A stretch of DNA of 64,000 nt from Flavobacterium aquiphilum (GTDB taxonomy: Bacteria; Bacteroidota; Bacteroidia; Flavobacteriales; Flavobacteriaceae), in the NCBI RefSeq assembly GCF_027111335.1, contig NZ_CP114288.1, forward strand, positions 2,418,001-2,482,000, in the 5' to 3' direction. This document shows positions 17,886 through 27,400 of this stretch, piece by piece. Under the pieces are notes generated by a model that did not search any database, was not told where the DNA came from, and saw only the letters and a list, made by a program, of their open reading frames with translations. Positions within the stretch are counted from its first letter, which is position 1, and each line of letters begins with the position of its first letter. The translations under genes were made by a program, and so were the position numbers.

Positions 17886-19517
17886 ATGGTTAGATCATTT
17901 TTCTTTGCGCTACTGTTGTGCAGCACATTGTCTTTTGCACAGGAAGTAAACATCATTCCTCAGCCGTTACAACTTACCAGAAATACTGGAAATTTTGTCA
18001 TTACCCCACAAACAAGTTTGGTTGTTTCCAGCAATGGAGACAAATCAACAGTTGCTTTTTTGAATAACTATTTGTCAGATCATTATGGTTTTAAATTACC
18101 GATAGTAAAAAAAGCAAGTAAAAACTACATTAAGTTCAAAAGCGGTAAACAAACCGACGGATTAAAGGGAGAAGCATACAGCTTGAAATCCGATGAAAAA
18201 GGTGTTGAAATTAACGGTAATTCGGCTATTGGAACTTTTTACGGAATGCAAACGCTAATTCAGTTGCTGCCAGTTGAAAAAAGCAACAGTCTATCAATTG
18301 CAGCCGTAGAGGTGAAAGACGAACCTCGTTTTGCGTACAGAGGATCCATGTTGGATGTTGGTCGTCATTTTATGCCTGTTTCATTTGTTAAAAAATACAT
18401 TGATTATTTGGCTTTGCATAAAATGAACTACTTTCATTGGCATTTGACCGAAGATCAGGGGTGGCGAATTGAAATTAAAAAATACCCTAAATTAACCGAG
18501 ATTGGTTCAAAGAGAAACGGATCCATCATTGGTAGATATCCTGGAAAAGGAAGTGATAACACTCCGGAAGGAGGTTTTTATACTCAAGAGGAGGTTAAAG
18601 ACATTGTAAAATATGCTTCAGATCGTTTTATTACGGTAATTCCTGAAATCGAAATGCCAGGACACAGCGGTGCTGCTATTGCTGCTTACCCTGAATTGAG
18701 TTGTTTCCCGCAAGAGAAAACAAATCTTCCTGATAATATGATTTCTGACAAGAGTAAAGCGGAATTGGCAAATGGAAGAATAAAATTGGTTCAGGAAACA
18801 TGGGGTGTCCATGCAGATGTGTATACACCAACTGAAAATACGTTTAAGTTTTTGCAAGATGTTATTGATGAGGTGGTGACTTTATTTCCATCAAAATACA
18901 TTCACGTAGGTGGTGACGAATGTCCTAAAGATGCTTGGAAGAAAAGTGAATTTTGTCAAAACATGATAAAAGAAAAAGGATTTAAGGATGAGCATGAGCT
19001 TCAAAGTTATTTTATCCAAAGAATGGAGAAGTACATCAATTCAAAAGGAAGAACATTAATTGGTTGGGACGAAATTCTTGAAGGTGGTTTGGCTCCAAAT
19101 GCAATTGTGATGAGTTGGAGGGGAGAGCAAGGCGGTATCACTGCGGCTAAAGATAAGCATCAGGTAATTATGTCCCCAGGTAGCCACGTTTATTTGGATC
19201 ATTCCCAAACCAAAGATGAAAAAGAAGTTACAATTGGCGGTTTCACCAACCTAGAAAAAATTTATAGTTATGAACCTGTTCCAAAAGAATTAACAGCAGA
19301 AGAGTCAAAATATGTGTTAGGAGCACAAGGAAATGTTTGGACAGAATACATGCAAAATCCAGCGAAAGTGGAATATATGATTTTTCCACGTTTGAGTGCT
19401 TTAAGCGAAGTTTTATGGTCTCCAAAAGAAAGTAGAAACTGGTCTGAATTTCAGAAAAAAATTGAAACTCAGAAAAAAAGATACAATATCTGGGGAGCCA
19501 ATTATTTTAAGGAATAA
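17886..19517 (+). CDS. GH20 beta-N-acetylhexosaminidase (short form)
   Basis: An exported exo-hexosaminidase of 543 residues. I use the ATG at 17886; a GTG at 17859 would add nine residues ahead of a good signal peptide (MVRSFFFALLLCSTLSFAQ). The chosen start gives exactly the same length as the paralogue at 56820, with D344-E345 of HVGGDECP at the same number in both. The order is GH20b domain (about 20-145) then catalytic barrel to the end, without the extra C-terminal domains of the GH20 at 5077. The FHWHLTEDQGWRIEIKKYP segment and the GWDEILEGGLAPNA segment are hallmark active-site regions. It has its own leader after the nagB hairpin and is closed by a clear terminator. Confidence 0.93.
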   Translation: MVRSFFFALLLCSTLSFAQEVNIIPQPLQLTRNTGNFVITPQTSLVVSSNGDKSTVAFLNNYLSDHYGFKLPIVKKASKNYIKFKSGKQTDGLKGEAYSLKSDEKGVEINGNSAIGTFYGMQTLIQLLPVEKSNSLSIAAVEVKDEPRFAYRGSMLDVGRHFMPVSFVKKYIDYLALHKMNYFHWHLTEDQGWRIEIKKYPKLTEIGSKRNGSIIGRYPGKGSDNTPEGGFYTQEEVKDIVKYASDRFITVIPEIEMPGHSGAAIAAYPELSCFPQEKTNLPDNMISDKSKAELANGRIKLVQETWGVHADVYTPTENTFKFLQDVIDEVVTLFPSKYIHVGGDECPKDAWKKSEFCQNMIKEKGFKDEHELQSYFIQRMEKYINSKGRTLIGWDEILEGGLAPNAIVMSWRGEQGGITAAKDKHQVIMSPGSHVYLDHSQTKDEKEVTIGGFTNLEKIYSYEPVPKELTAEESKYVLGAQGNVWTEYMQNPAKVEYMIFPRLSALSEVLWSPKESRNWSEFQKKIETQKKRYNIWGANYFKE

Positions 19518-19536
19518 GATAAATATTAGGAATAGG

Positions 19537-19566
19537 AGAGACGACTAACTGGTCGTCTCTTTTTTA
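19537..19566 (+). terminator. Rho-independent terminator after GH20
   Basis: AGAGACGAC (19537-19545) pairs with GTCGTCTCT (19552-19560) around a 6-base loop and is followed by a run of six or more T. It also separates the + strand genes from the minus-strand gene downstream. Confidence 0.88.
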
Positions 19567-19597
19567 TGGTTTGATCAGGGTTTACAATATTATAATT

Positions 19598-20650
19598 TTA
19601 CTTTTTTAGGTCGAATGTTGTGTGCTTGATAAACTTTCGGTTATAGGTATATAAAACGTGTATTTTTTTATCTGACGTTTGAATAATAGCCGGATAACTA
19701 AATTCACCTTCTTTTTGGTTTTCTAAGTCAAATAGTTTTTCCCAATTTACGCCATCTTTTGAAAATTCTACGTCAAGAACATTTCTTCCGTTAAACCAAT
19801 CTTTTCCCATTTTTAAAGGGTTATTTACCAATAAAAATGATTTGTTTGTTAGGGTTAAGGCATCAATTCCTGAATTAGAATTAACAACTTTAATACTGTC
19901 AGTTTGATTCCAATTTTGTCCATTGTCGTGTGACCAACTTGTAATAAGCTTATTGTGCTTACTTCGGAAAAGCATTTGAATTGTTTTATTCGAATGAACT
20001 AAAAATGTGGGCTGGATAATATCAAAATTTTGATTGTTTTCGATTGCTATTTTTGTCCATTTACCTGTTGATTCTTCAAATGTTTCGACATGGCTTCTCC
20101 ATAGATTGTTTTCTACACTTTCTGTACTGCTTCCACATAAAATAATTCCTGGAGTAACCTCTATCGGCTTGTTTTTTATTGGACCTAAAATGCCTTCCGG
20201 TAAATATTGAGGAGTACTCCATGTTTTCCCATCATCAATTGAAGAAATCATCGCTCCAAACCATTCTCTCGGATTCTTTCCTACTTTGTAAAATAAGTAT
20301 AATTTTTTGCTTTTGCTCTTAAAAAGAACAGGATTCCAACAGGGTAAAGTATCTCCTTGTTTTATTAATGGTTTAATTAGGTTTTCAGGAACTGACCACT
20401 TTTTATCTTTATAGGTTGCTATATAAATGCCAACATCTTTGGCTCCTTCATATTTACCACCAAACCAAGCCGACAGAATTTCATTTGGCTTTACTTCAAC
20501 CAAGGTAGTAGCATGACTGTTGTTAGTAACGGGTATATCTGAGATATAAGAATTTGTAATGTTATAAACTTTTGGTGTTTCTTTTAGGGTAGTACAGGAA
20601 ACAAAACAGGATAAAGATAATAGAACCAGATAATTAAATTTTGAAATCAT
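19598..20650 (-). CDS. Lipoprotein with sialidase-like (BNR/Asp-box) six-bladed propeller
   Basis: 350 residues, with a lipoprotein signal ending at Cys19 (LSCFVSC). The body is a sialidase-superfamily propeller: NNSHATTLVEVKPNEILSAWFGGKYEGAKDVGIY near 42-75 is typical of the BNR-repeat-like group, and Asp-box-like turns SSIDDGKTWS, SHDNGQNWN and SKDGVNWEK are visible. True sialidases keep an Arg triad, which I cannot confirm here; the family also includes non-sialidase glycosidases, so the substrate is open. It reads opposite to the fucose/GH20 genes, ending in the 80-base gap after the GH20 terminator, so it is separately transcribed. Confidence 0.65.
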   Translation of the reverse strand: MISKFNYLVLLSLSCFVSCTTLKETPKVYNITNSYISDIPVTNNSHATTLVEVKPNEILSAWFGGKYEGAKDVGIYIATYKDKKWSVPENLIKPLIKQGDTLPCWNPVLFKSKSKKLYLFYKVGKNPREWFGAMISSIDDGKTWSTPQYLPEGILGPIKNKPIEVTPGIILCGSSTESVENNLWRSHVETFEESTGKWTKIAIENNQNFDIIQPTFLVHSNKTIQMLFRSKHNKLITSWSHDNGQNWNQTDSIKVVNSNSGIDALTLTNKSFLLVNNPLKMGKDWFNGRNVLDVEFSKDGVNWEKLFDLENQKEGEFSYPAIIQTSDKKIHVLYTYNRKFIKHTTFDLKK

Positions 20651-20851
20651 TGCTTGAAAATTTTAAACATCAAATGAATAAAACACGATTATAATATCTG
20701 ATTTTGCAGATATTTATATTAATCAAAAATAACTGCTTCTGCCGTGTTTATCAAATTAAAACTTAATAAAGAATACATTTTTATTCGTGTCTTATAAATT
20801 CTAGTTCAGAATTCCTAAGAATTATTTCACCTCCAATAAATCAAACTTAAT

Positions 20852-21265
<414 letters not shown>

Positions 21266-21940
21266 TTAATGTACAATTAGAGTACCATTTTGAACAAAAC
21301 AAAACGAAGAAAACAAACAAATTTTTATCCATTATTTCTTTTGAAAAATTGTGTTTTTTGATAATCTGCTGTATTTTTTCTAGAACACATTAATCCAATG
21401 GTTAACGCAAATATATAGATATATTCGAGATAAAAAAAGTAAGATTTGGTTTGTATCGCAAGGTGACTCTTACTGAACAATTTACAAACATTTTATGAAT
21501 GATTTAAATAAATTAGTCTATTTTTCTATTTATTTGTAAGATAATTATTTTAATTTTTTACTTTGAAGCGATTTGTATATATCGTAGGGGTTAATTATTA
21601 AAAAGCGCAAACTTCATGATTTTTAGAAAAATTAAAATTTCTAGCCAATGGAAGTTTTGTTTTTTAAAGTAAACTTAAAATATATTTTTGAGATATTTCT
21701 AATCAAAATTTAGTGCCGTGTCACGATTTTGCCATAAAAGTTAAAACGCTAAAAAGTCAGTAAAATTCGCTTTACCTTTTTGCGTGAGAAATGGTATTAA
21801 TGAAAAAAGTTTTAGTCTTCAAAATTTAAAGGGGATAGAAATGAATATGAGCAAGGGAACTGCCCTGAAATTTAATTTTTAGGATAGTGAGAACAATACA
21901 TTTTTTGGTTCGAACCACTCATCGCCCACAAAAATTTAAA

Positions 21941-21977
21941 AACCTCTAAAATCAAATGATTTTAGAGGTTTTTTTAT
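21941..21977 (+). terminator. Strong hairpin with T-run
   Basis: AACCTCTAAAATCA (21941-21954) pairs perfectly with 21957-21970, and is flanked by A-rich sequence on the left and a T-run on the right, so it could terminate on either strand. No gene ends just before it on the + strand; it may terminate a small RNA or be a remnant. Confidence 0.7.
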
Positions 21978-22117
21978 AGTTCGAAATTTAGCCGCTAACT
22001 TAGGATGGATCAGGTGCAAAAGTAGGATCAGGGGATCAGGAACATATATTCCTTTGTAATCTCTTTTTTTCTAAATGGCAATATCAAAACTTCTTTGGCT
22101 ATCTAATTCCAAGCAAA

Positions 22118-22273
22118 AAATACCCTTAAATTAGTTTCTAAAATTTATTTTACTCTTTTCAAAGCAATTTTACCCCAGAAATAAATGATAAAAAAGTTTG
22201 GTGTTAAAACAAATTAATTTTACCCTTTATTTAATAATAAAAACTAAATTTACCTCTTTAAAATTAGATTTAC
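22118..22273 (+). promoter_or_regulatory. Phased direct repeats (T/A)TTTACCC upstream of Fic gene
   Basis: Degenerate copies of the hexamer wwwTAC followed by a C/T-rich tail (consensus TTTTACCCTTT) begin at 22118, 22148, 22168, 22218, 22248 and 22268. Spacings are 30, 20, 50, 30 and 20 bases, always a multiple of 10, so all copies would lie near the same DNA face. The last copy is about 20 bases before the Fic start codon. Operator function is inference. Confidence 0.45.
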
Positions 22274-22292
22274 CCTAAAAAACAGAACGTAA

Positions 22293-23795
22293 ATGAAAAA
22301 AGTTGGATTCACATGGCTTAAGGAAAAACTAGATATCCAAGGGTTTAAATTGACCCATGAATCATATATAGGGACAACGGATAAAACCGAATTAAGTTCC
22401 ACAAATTCGATTGTGCGAACATTCAAATCTAAATATGATGTAAATATTGATCACCCAATGAGTCATTTAGAATTTGCTCTGAAATATGATGATTTTAATC
22501 TCGCGTTCATCAAGGAAATTTTCACCTCTGTTGGCCATCAAACAATAGTTGACTACATCAAAGAAAATCCAAATAGAAAATATCCAAGAATCATTGGTTA
22601 CTTGTATGAGTTTACCGGAGGAAAACCTATTGAAGTTAACGTTACTGCAACTAATTATGAGAATATATTGAATGTCTCGCGATATATAACAGGGGATATT
22701 ACAAAAATAACTAAATGGAAAGTAAACGATAATCTTTTAGGACAAAACAAATTTTGTCCTATAATCAGAAGAACCTCTGAACTTAGTGGGTTACTCGATT
22801 GGAATATTGAAGAAGCAATTGAAAATTTAAAACACAAATACTCACCAGAAATTTTTAAACGAGCAAGCTATTATCTTTATAAAAAAGAATCAAAATCTTC
22901 CAGTGAAATAGAGAAAGAAGAACCTTCACAAGACAGAATGGAGAAATTCATTGCATTATTGGAAGAAGCAGGGCAAAGAACCTTTGAAGAATCATTATCT
23001 GAGACCGAATTGGTACGTTTACAAAACGTCATTGTCGATCCCAGATATGCAGACGACGGTTTTAGGGATTTTCAAAACTATGTTGGACAGACAATGAGAG
23101 ACTATACACAGAAAATACATTACGTATGTCCACCACCGCAATATGTAAAATTTCTGATGCAAGGGATACTTGATTTAAATAAAAAAAACAGTTCGACCAA
23201 CTCAATTATAAAAGCTTCAATGGTATCATTCGGATATGTATATATCCATCCGTTTGAAGATGGTAACGGAAGAATTCATCGTTTTCTTATTCATGATATT
23301 CTTGTACGCGATGGTGTTGTTCCTAATGGTACAATACTTCCTGTTTCTGCTCAAATCCTTGCCCATATGGATGAATACGATACTACTTTGGAGCTACTTT
23401 CTAAATTGATTGAACGAAAAGTAAAATATGTTCTTAATGATGCAGGAGAAATGATTGTTGAAAACGCATCAGAAATAGAAGCCCTATACCGATTTCCAGA
23501 TTTAACTAATCATACCGTGTTTTTGGCAAGAGCAATACAAGCTACAGTTAATAACGATATTCCTGAAGAGCTGTATTTCCTTCAATGTTATGATGAACTC
23601 AAAGGCGAGATACAAAACATAGTTGATATGCCCGATAATAAAATTGACCGAATGATTTTGTTCCTCCATCAGAACAAAGGAAAATTAGCTAGTCGTAAAC
23701 GCGATTTTTACAAGGAGTTAAGTGATGATGAAATCAAGCAAATGGAACAGGCTTATTATGAAGTATTCCAAAAGAGAAAACATCCAAATCAATGA
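22293..23795 (+). CDS. Fic-domain protein (probable AMP- or nucleotidyl-transferase)
   Basis: A 500-residue soluble protein. The Fic core is in the middle, with the catalytic motif HPFEDGNGRIHR at 319-330 (His319) following the helix IKASMVSFGYVYI. All key residues (His, Phe, Asp/Glu, Gly-Asn-Gly, Arg) are present, so the enzyme should be active; Fic proteins commonly transfer AMP to target proteins. The 200-residue N-terminal part and the C-terminal 120 residues are helix-rich and I do not recognise them, and I do not see a clear S/TxxxEG inhibitory motif. A charged linker lies near 205-215. It lies 115 bases before the primase-helicase gene on the same strand, so the two may form one unit. 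Confidence 0.85.
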   Translation: MKKVGFTWLKEKLDIQGFKLTHESYIGTTDKTELSSTNSIVRTFKSKYDVNIDHPMSHLEFALKYDDFNLAFIKEIFTSVGHQTIVDYIKENPNRKYPRIIGYLYEFTGGKPIEVNVTATNYENILNVSRYITGDITKITKWKVNDNLLGQNKFCPIIRRTSELSGLLDWNIEEAIENLKHKYSPEIFKRASYYLYKKESKSSSEIEKEEPSQDRMEKFIALLEEAGQRTFEESLSETELVRLQNVIVDPRYADDGFRDFQNYVGQTMRDYTQKIHYVCPPPQYVKFLMQGILDLNKKNSSTNSIIKASMVSFGYVYIHPFEDGNGRIHRFLIHDILVRDGVVPNGTILPVSAQILAHMDEYDTTLELLSKLIERKVKYVLNDAGEMIVENASEIEALYRFPDLTNHTVFLARAIQATVNNDIPEELYFLQCYDELKGEIQNIVDMPDNKIDRMILFLHQNKGKLASRKRDFYKELSDDEIKQMEQAYYEVFQKRKHPNQ

Positions 23796-23910
23796 AATTT
23801 TTAACCAAGCAACAACAATATTAAATATTAGAAATCCTCAGGTCTGCAAATTGAAATTTCAAGATTGAAACAAAAATTAATGACAGGATCTAAATTATAA
23901 AGATCAAAAA

Positions 23911-26900
23911 ATGGCTTCACCAACACCATTAGATGTAATTCAACTATTCAAATCCGTTTTTAGAGGAAGAGAAGATGTGTTTGCGGTTCGTTGGGAAAAA
24001 GGAGGCAAAAAAGGCTATATGCCAGCATATTTTTATGACCCATATCGGTATCGAATTCATAAAATAAATGGAGGTACTTTTCAAAATTACACAGATAAAG
24101 AATATTTAATTCTAACTGAAAGGGAAATTGAGAAACACCTTAATGGAGAACAACATATTGGTATTTATCCTTTACTCAAAGAAAATACATCTTGGTTTAT
24201 TGTTGCCGATTTTGATAAAGTCCAATGGGTTGAGGACTGCAAAAAGTTTATAATTGCTTGTAATAAAATGGGGATTCCTGCTTATTTGGAACGTTCACGT
24301 TCGGGTAAAGGCGGTCATGTTTGGATATTTTTTGAAAAACCTTATCCAGCGATAAAAAGCAGAAAGATTTTCATCTCAATTTTAGAGCAAACAGGAGTCT
24401 TTTCTTTATTTGACAAGAGCACCAGTTTTGACAGAATGTTTCCCAATCAGGATTTTTTGTCCGGAAAAGGATTTGGAAATTTGATAGCACTTCCTTTATA
24501 TAAAAAAGCCTATGAACAAGGAAACAGTTGTTTTATTGATATGGAAAGTCTAGAACCAATTCCGAATCAATGGGATTTTATAAAGAATATTCAAAGAATT
24601 TCGGAAATAAAACTTGATGAACTGCATCAGATTTACAACACACAAGAAAACACACCAAGTCCACTTATTCCCAAATCGAATAATGAGAAGCTAACCATAA
24701 GGTTGGCAAATGACGTGATAATTAATCGCTTTGCCATTTCTCTTCCATTGATCAACTTTCTAAAAGAAGAATTAAATTTTCTGAATGCAGAATTTTTAGT
24801 CAAAAAAAAGATTGGGAAAAATACTTTTGGAACCGAACGATATTTCAAACTAGTTGAAGAAACAGAAAACGAAGTAATTATTCCAAGAGGCTTTATTGGA
24901 AAAATAATTCGTTTTTGCAGAGAACATAAAATTGAATATGATTTCAAGGATGAAAGGGAAAAATTAAAAGAGGTATCTTTTTTATTCAGCGCACAACTCC
25001 TAGCACATCAGCAAATAGTGATTGACGCGATTGAAAAAAAAGATTTAGGAATTGTTGTTGCTCCGCCGGGTTCAGGAAAAACTATTGTTGGGCTAAAAAT
25101 TATTGCGGAGAAAAAACAACCTGCATTAATCATCACTCATCGCAAACAAATTGCCGACCAATGGATTGAAAGAATCGAAACTTTTCTTGGAATCCCCAAA
25201 AGTGAAATTGGAAAAATAGGTCAAGGCAAAACTAAAATCGGTAAGCAAATAACTGTTGCTATGATCCAAAGTCTATCAAAAGAATTGGAAAAACCTGATG
25301 GAAGAAAAATTTTGAATGCTTTTGGAACAATTATTTTAGACGAATGCCACCACATCCCGGCAGAAACATTCAGAAATACAATTTCAAAACTGCAAACCTT
25401 TTATTTATATGGATTAACGGCAACACCATTTCGAAAATACAATGACGGTAAATTGATTTTTATTCATTTGGGCGAAGTAATTGCCGAAATAAAAACAAGT
25501 GAAATAAGCACATCTAAAAGGCCAAAAATTGTTATTCGAAACACTGAACTTGATGTACCATTCAATTCCAAGACAGACAAATTTGAAACGCTATCAAAAA
25601 TCCTGATTCACGATTCTACCCGAAATAAATCAGTTCTTCAAGATGTGATTATTGAATTGAAATCTGACAAAAAAGTCGTTATTATTACAGAACGTAAAGA
25701 ACATATTGACTCATTAAATCAATATTTAAAACAATCTTATGAAGTGATCACTTTAAGTGGAGAAGATTCTGAAAATAACAAAATCTCAAAATGGAAATCA
25801 TTAAAGGAAGGGAATTATCAGGTATTAATCACCACTGGACAATTCTTTGGAGAAGGAACCGATTTACAAACTGCTAATTGTCTCTTTCTCGTTTATCCAT
25901 TTTCTTTTGAGGGAAAATTGATTCAATACATCGGTAGAGTCCAACGATCGGAAATAGTTCCAACTATTTATGACTATCGAGATATCAAGATTGATTATTT
26001 AAACAAAATGTTTCTGAAGAGAAATACCTATTACAGAAAAATAGATAGACTTGCGACCTTATTTGATGAACCCGAAGAGGAAATTACTGTTTCAAAAGAC
26101 TCTTTCGTTATTGATAAAAGAGTAAAAATTCCATTTGAAAACCTCGAATTCCGTTATGGTAGTTTTGCTTTTAAATACAATATTACCGAAATAAATACTG
26201 AACTTGAATTTGACATTGAAAATCTTGAAATCAGGCCGGAATTTGAAGTTTTGAAAGATTATTTCTCTAAAGCACTCAAAATTAAAACTATTTCAATTTC
26301 TATTTATGCTGAATTCGAGAATGGAAAAGTAATCTCACAATTAGCGGAATCCAATGATTTAACAAAGATAACTAGTGAACTGATTGAAAGTGTAAAATTT
26401 AAGTTTATTACAAAAACATTCTTAAGTAAACCAAATTTGGTTAATCAAGAAAACTTATTAAATATTCAGCAATTACAAAATCAAAATAATTTCAATTTGT
26501 ATGATTCCGGAGATGAATTATTGAATGATTTTTTGAAGAATCAAAATTACAAACACCAAACGCATTTACAATATTTAGCCAAGCATCACGAGAGAACTGT
26601 TCTTAAAATCAGATTTGTTTTAAATCCATTTTCATTTGTTTTCCTTCTAGCAGGAAAAAAAGGATTTCATATTGTCTTAGAAACCTTAAATACAGAAGAA
26701 GCAACCTATATTTGGCATTTTGACAAAGACAGGCAATTTATTCCTGACATATTAAAACAAATTGACAACTACCTAAATATCATTAGAAATAACGGCAGAC
26801 AAGCTTTTATAGAAAATCCACCCAATAATTTCAGTAAGGTACTTCACGATTATTCCACGGATAAGAAAGGTTTTATCATTTGGAAAAATTTGATCGAAGA

Positions 26901-26913
26901 AAGGCTAACTTAA
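23911..26913 (+). CDS. TOTE-type primase-helicase (archaeo-eukaryotic primase + SF2 helicase)
   Basis: A 1000-residue protein. Residues 5-230 form an archaeo-eukaryotic primase domain like that of TOTE conflict systems: FRGREDVFAVRWEKGGKKGY at 17-36, metal-binding D100-F-D102 in IVADFDK, and SGKGGHVW with His136. Residues about 365-700 form a superfamily 2 helicase: Walker A PPGSGKT (385-391), DECH at 477-480, GLTATP at 501-506 and YIGRVQR at 673-679. The C-terminal 300 residues show no motif I can name. The family is believed to act in biological conflict, probably against foreign nucleic acid, but mechanism is not established to my knowledge. Neighbouring Fic protein could be an associated effector; this link is inference. 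Confidence 0.82.
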   Translation: MASPTPLDVIQLFKSVFRGREDVFAVRWEKGGKKGYMPAYFYDPYRYRIHKINGGTFQNYTDKEYLILTEREIEKHLNGEQHIGIYPLLKENTSWFIVADFDKVQWVEDCKKFIIACNKMGIPAYLERSRSGKGGHVWIFFEKPYPAIKSRKIFISILEQTGVFSLFDKSTSFDRMFPNQDFLSGKGFGNLIALPLYKKAYEQGNSCFIDMESLEPIPNQWDFIKNIQRISEIKLDELHQIYNTQENTPSPLIPKSNNEKLTIRLANDVIINRFAISLPLINFLKEELNFLNAEFLVKKKIGKNTFGTERYFKLVEETENEVIIPRGFIGKIIRFCREHKIEYDFKDEREKLKEVSFLFSAQLLAHQQIVIDAIEKKDLGIVVAPPGSGKTIVGLKIIAEKKQPALIITHRKQIADQWIERIETFLGIPKSEIGKIGQGKTKIGKQITVAMIQSLSKELEKPDGRKILNAFGTIILDECHHIPAETFRNTISKLQTFYLYGLTATPFRKYNDGKLIFIHLGEVIAEIKTSEISTSKRPKIVIRNTELDVPFNSKTDKFETLSKILIHDSTRNKSVLQDVIIELKSDKKVVIITERKEHIDSLNQYLKQSYEVITLSGEDSENNKISKWKSLKEGNYQVLITTGQFFGEGTDLQTANCLFLVYPFSFEGKLIQYIGRVQRSEIVPTIYDYRDIKIDYLNKMFLKRNTYYRKIDRLATLFDEPEEEITVSKDSFVIDKRVKIPFENLEFRYGSFAFKYNITEINTELEFDIENLEIRPEFEVLKDYFSKALKIKTISISIYAEFENGKVISQLAESNDLTKITSELIESVKFKFITKTFLSKPNLVNQENLLNIQQLQNQNNFNLYDSGDELLNDFLKNQNYKHQTHLQYLAKHHERTVLKIRFVLNPFSFVFLLAGKKGFHIVLETLNTEEATYIWHFDKDRQFIPDILKQIDNYLNIIRNNGRQAFIENPPNNFSKVLHDYSTDKKGFIIWKNLIEERLT

Positions 26914-27400
26914 AAGTTATCTGTCTGTTGACGTGTCATCATTCTGTCATTCACCTACTCAAAGCCCACTCAAAGGCATGGATAGTGTATGAAAAAGCGG
27001 AAAGTACTATTTTGCCGTAAAATCATAACGATTGTGAGGTTTTAACCCAATAAAACTAAATTAAAGCTTACTTATTTTCTTCAAATCCTGCAAAAAGTGG
27101 TTCGAAAATAGGTTTGTAAGGACCACCTTTTTTAAAGAGGTTCATGAGATGCCTTGTTTTGGTGATTCTTTTGGTTCGAAATTCATTTTTTAGATTTACT
27201 CAATTTTTTCACTACCTATATTTAAAGGATTAATTGATTCGGAGATCTTATAATAATTGTCTACTATATATCTGTCTAAGGTATTGTATTTACTGAAATT
27301 GAGACAATTCGAACCTAAAAAAAGGACAAATCATCCCCTTTGTTTTTTATCCGAAAATCTAAATTTGGCACATACTTAATCCCCTAGTAATTATTAAAAA
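26914..27400 (+). other. Non-coding stretch between island and right-hand PUL
   Basis: No gene seen. It contains GTGGTTCGAA near 27098 and TTTTGGTTCGAA at 27169-27180, the latter repeating a 12-mer from the left side of the island, and ends with the HTCS-type promoter at 27303-27367. Confidence 0.6.
27303..27367 (+). promoter_or_regulatory. Candidate HTCS operator and promoter, site A
   Basis: Two direct half-sites, GACAATT at 27303 and GACAAAT at 27325 (22-base period, each followed by a CC pair), lie upstream of TTTG (27339-27342) and TAAATTTG (27360-27367), a canonical phylum promoter with 17-base spacing. The proximal GACAAAT starts exactly 35 bases before the -7 element, as at the two sister sites near 43021 and 54014. 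The start codon of the next gene is 33 bases beyond the -7 element. Confidence 0.75.

Noticed and set aside
21906..21930. tRNA 3'-end-like sequence (GGTTCGAACC followed by a C-rich tail)
   Set aside because: The T-stem does not pair properly and no D-arm, anticodon arm or acceptor partner is found upstream; treated as a palindrome only.
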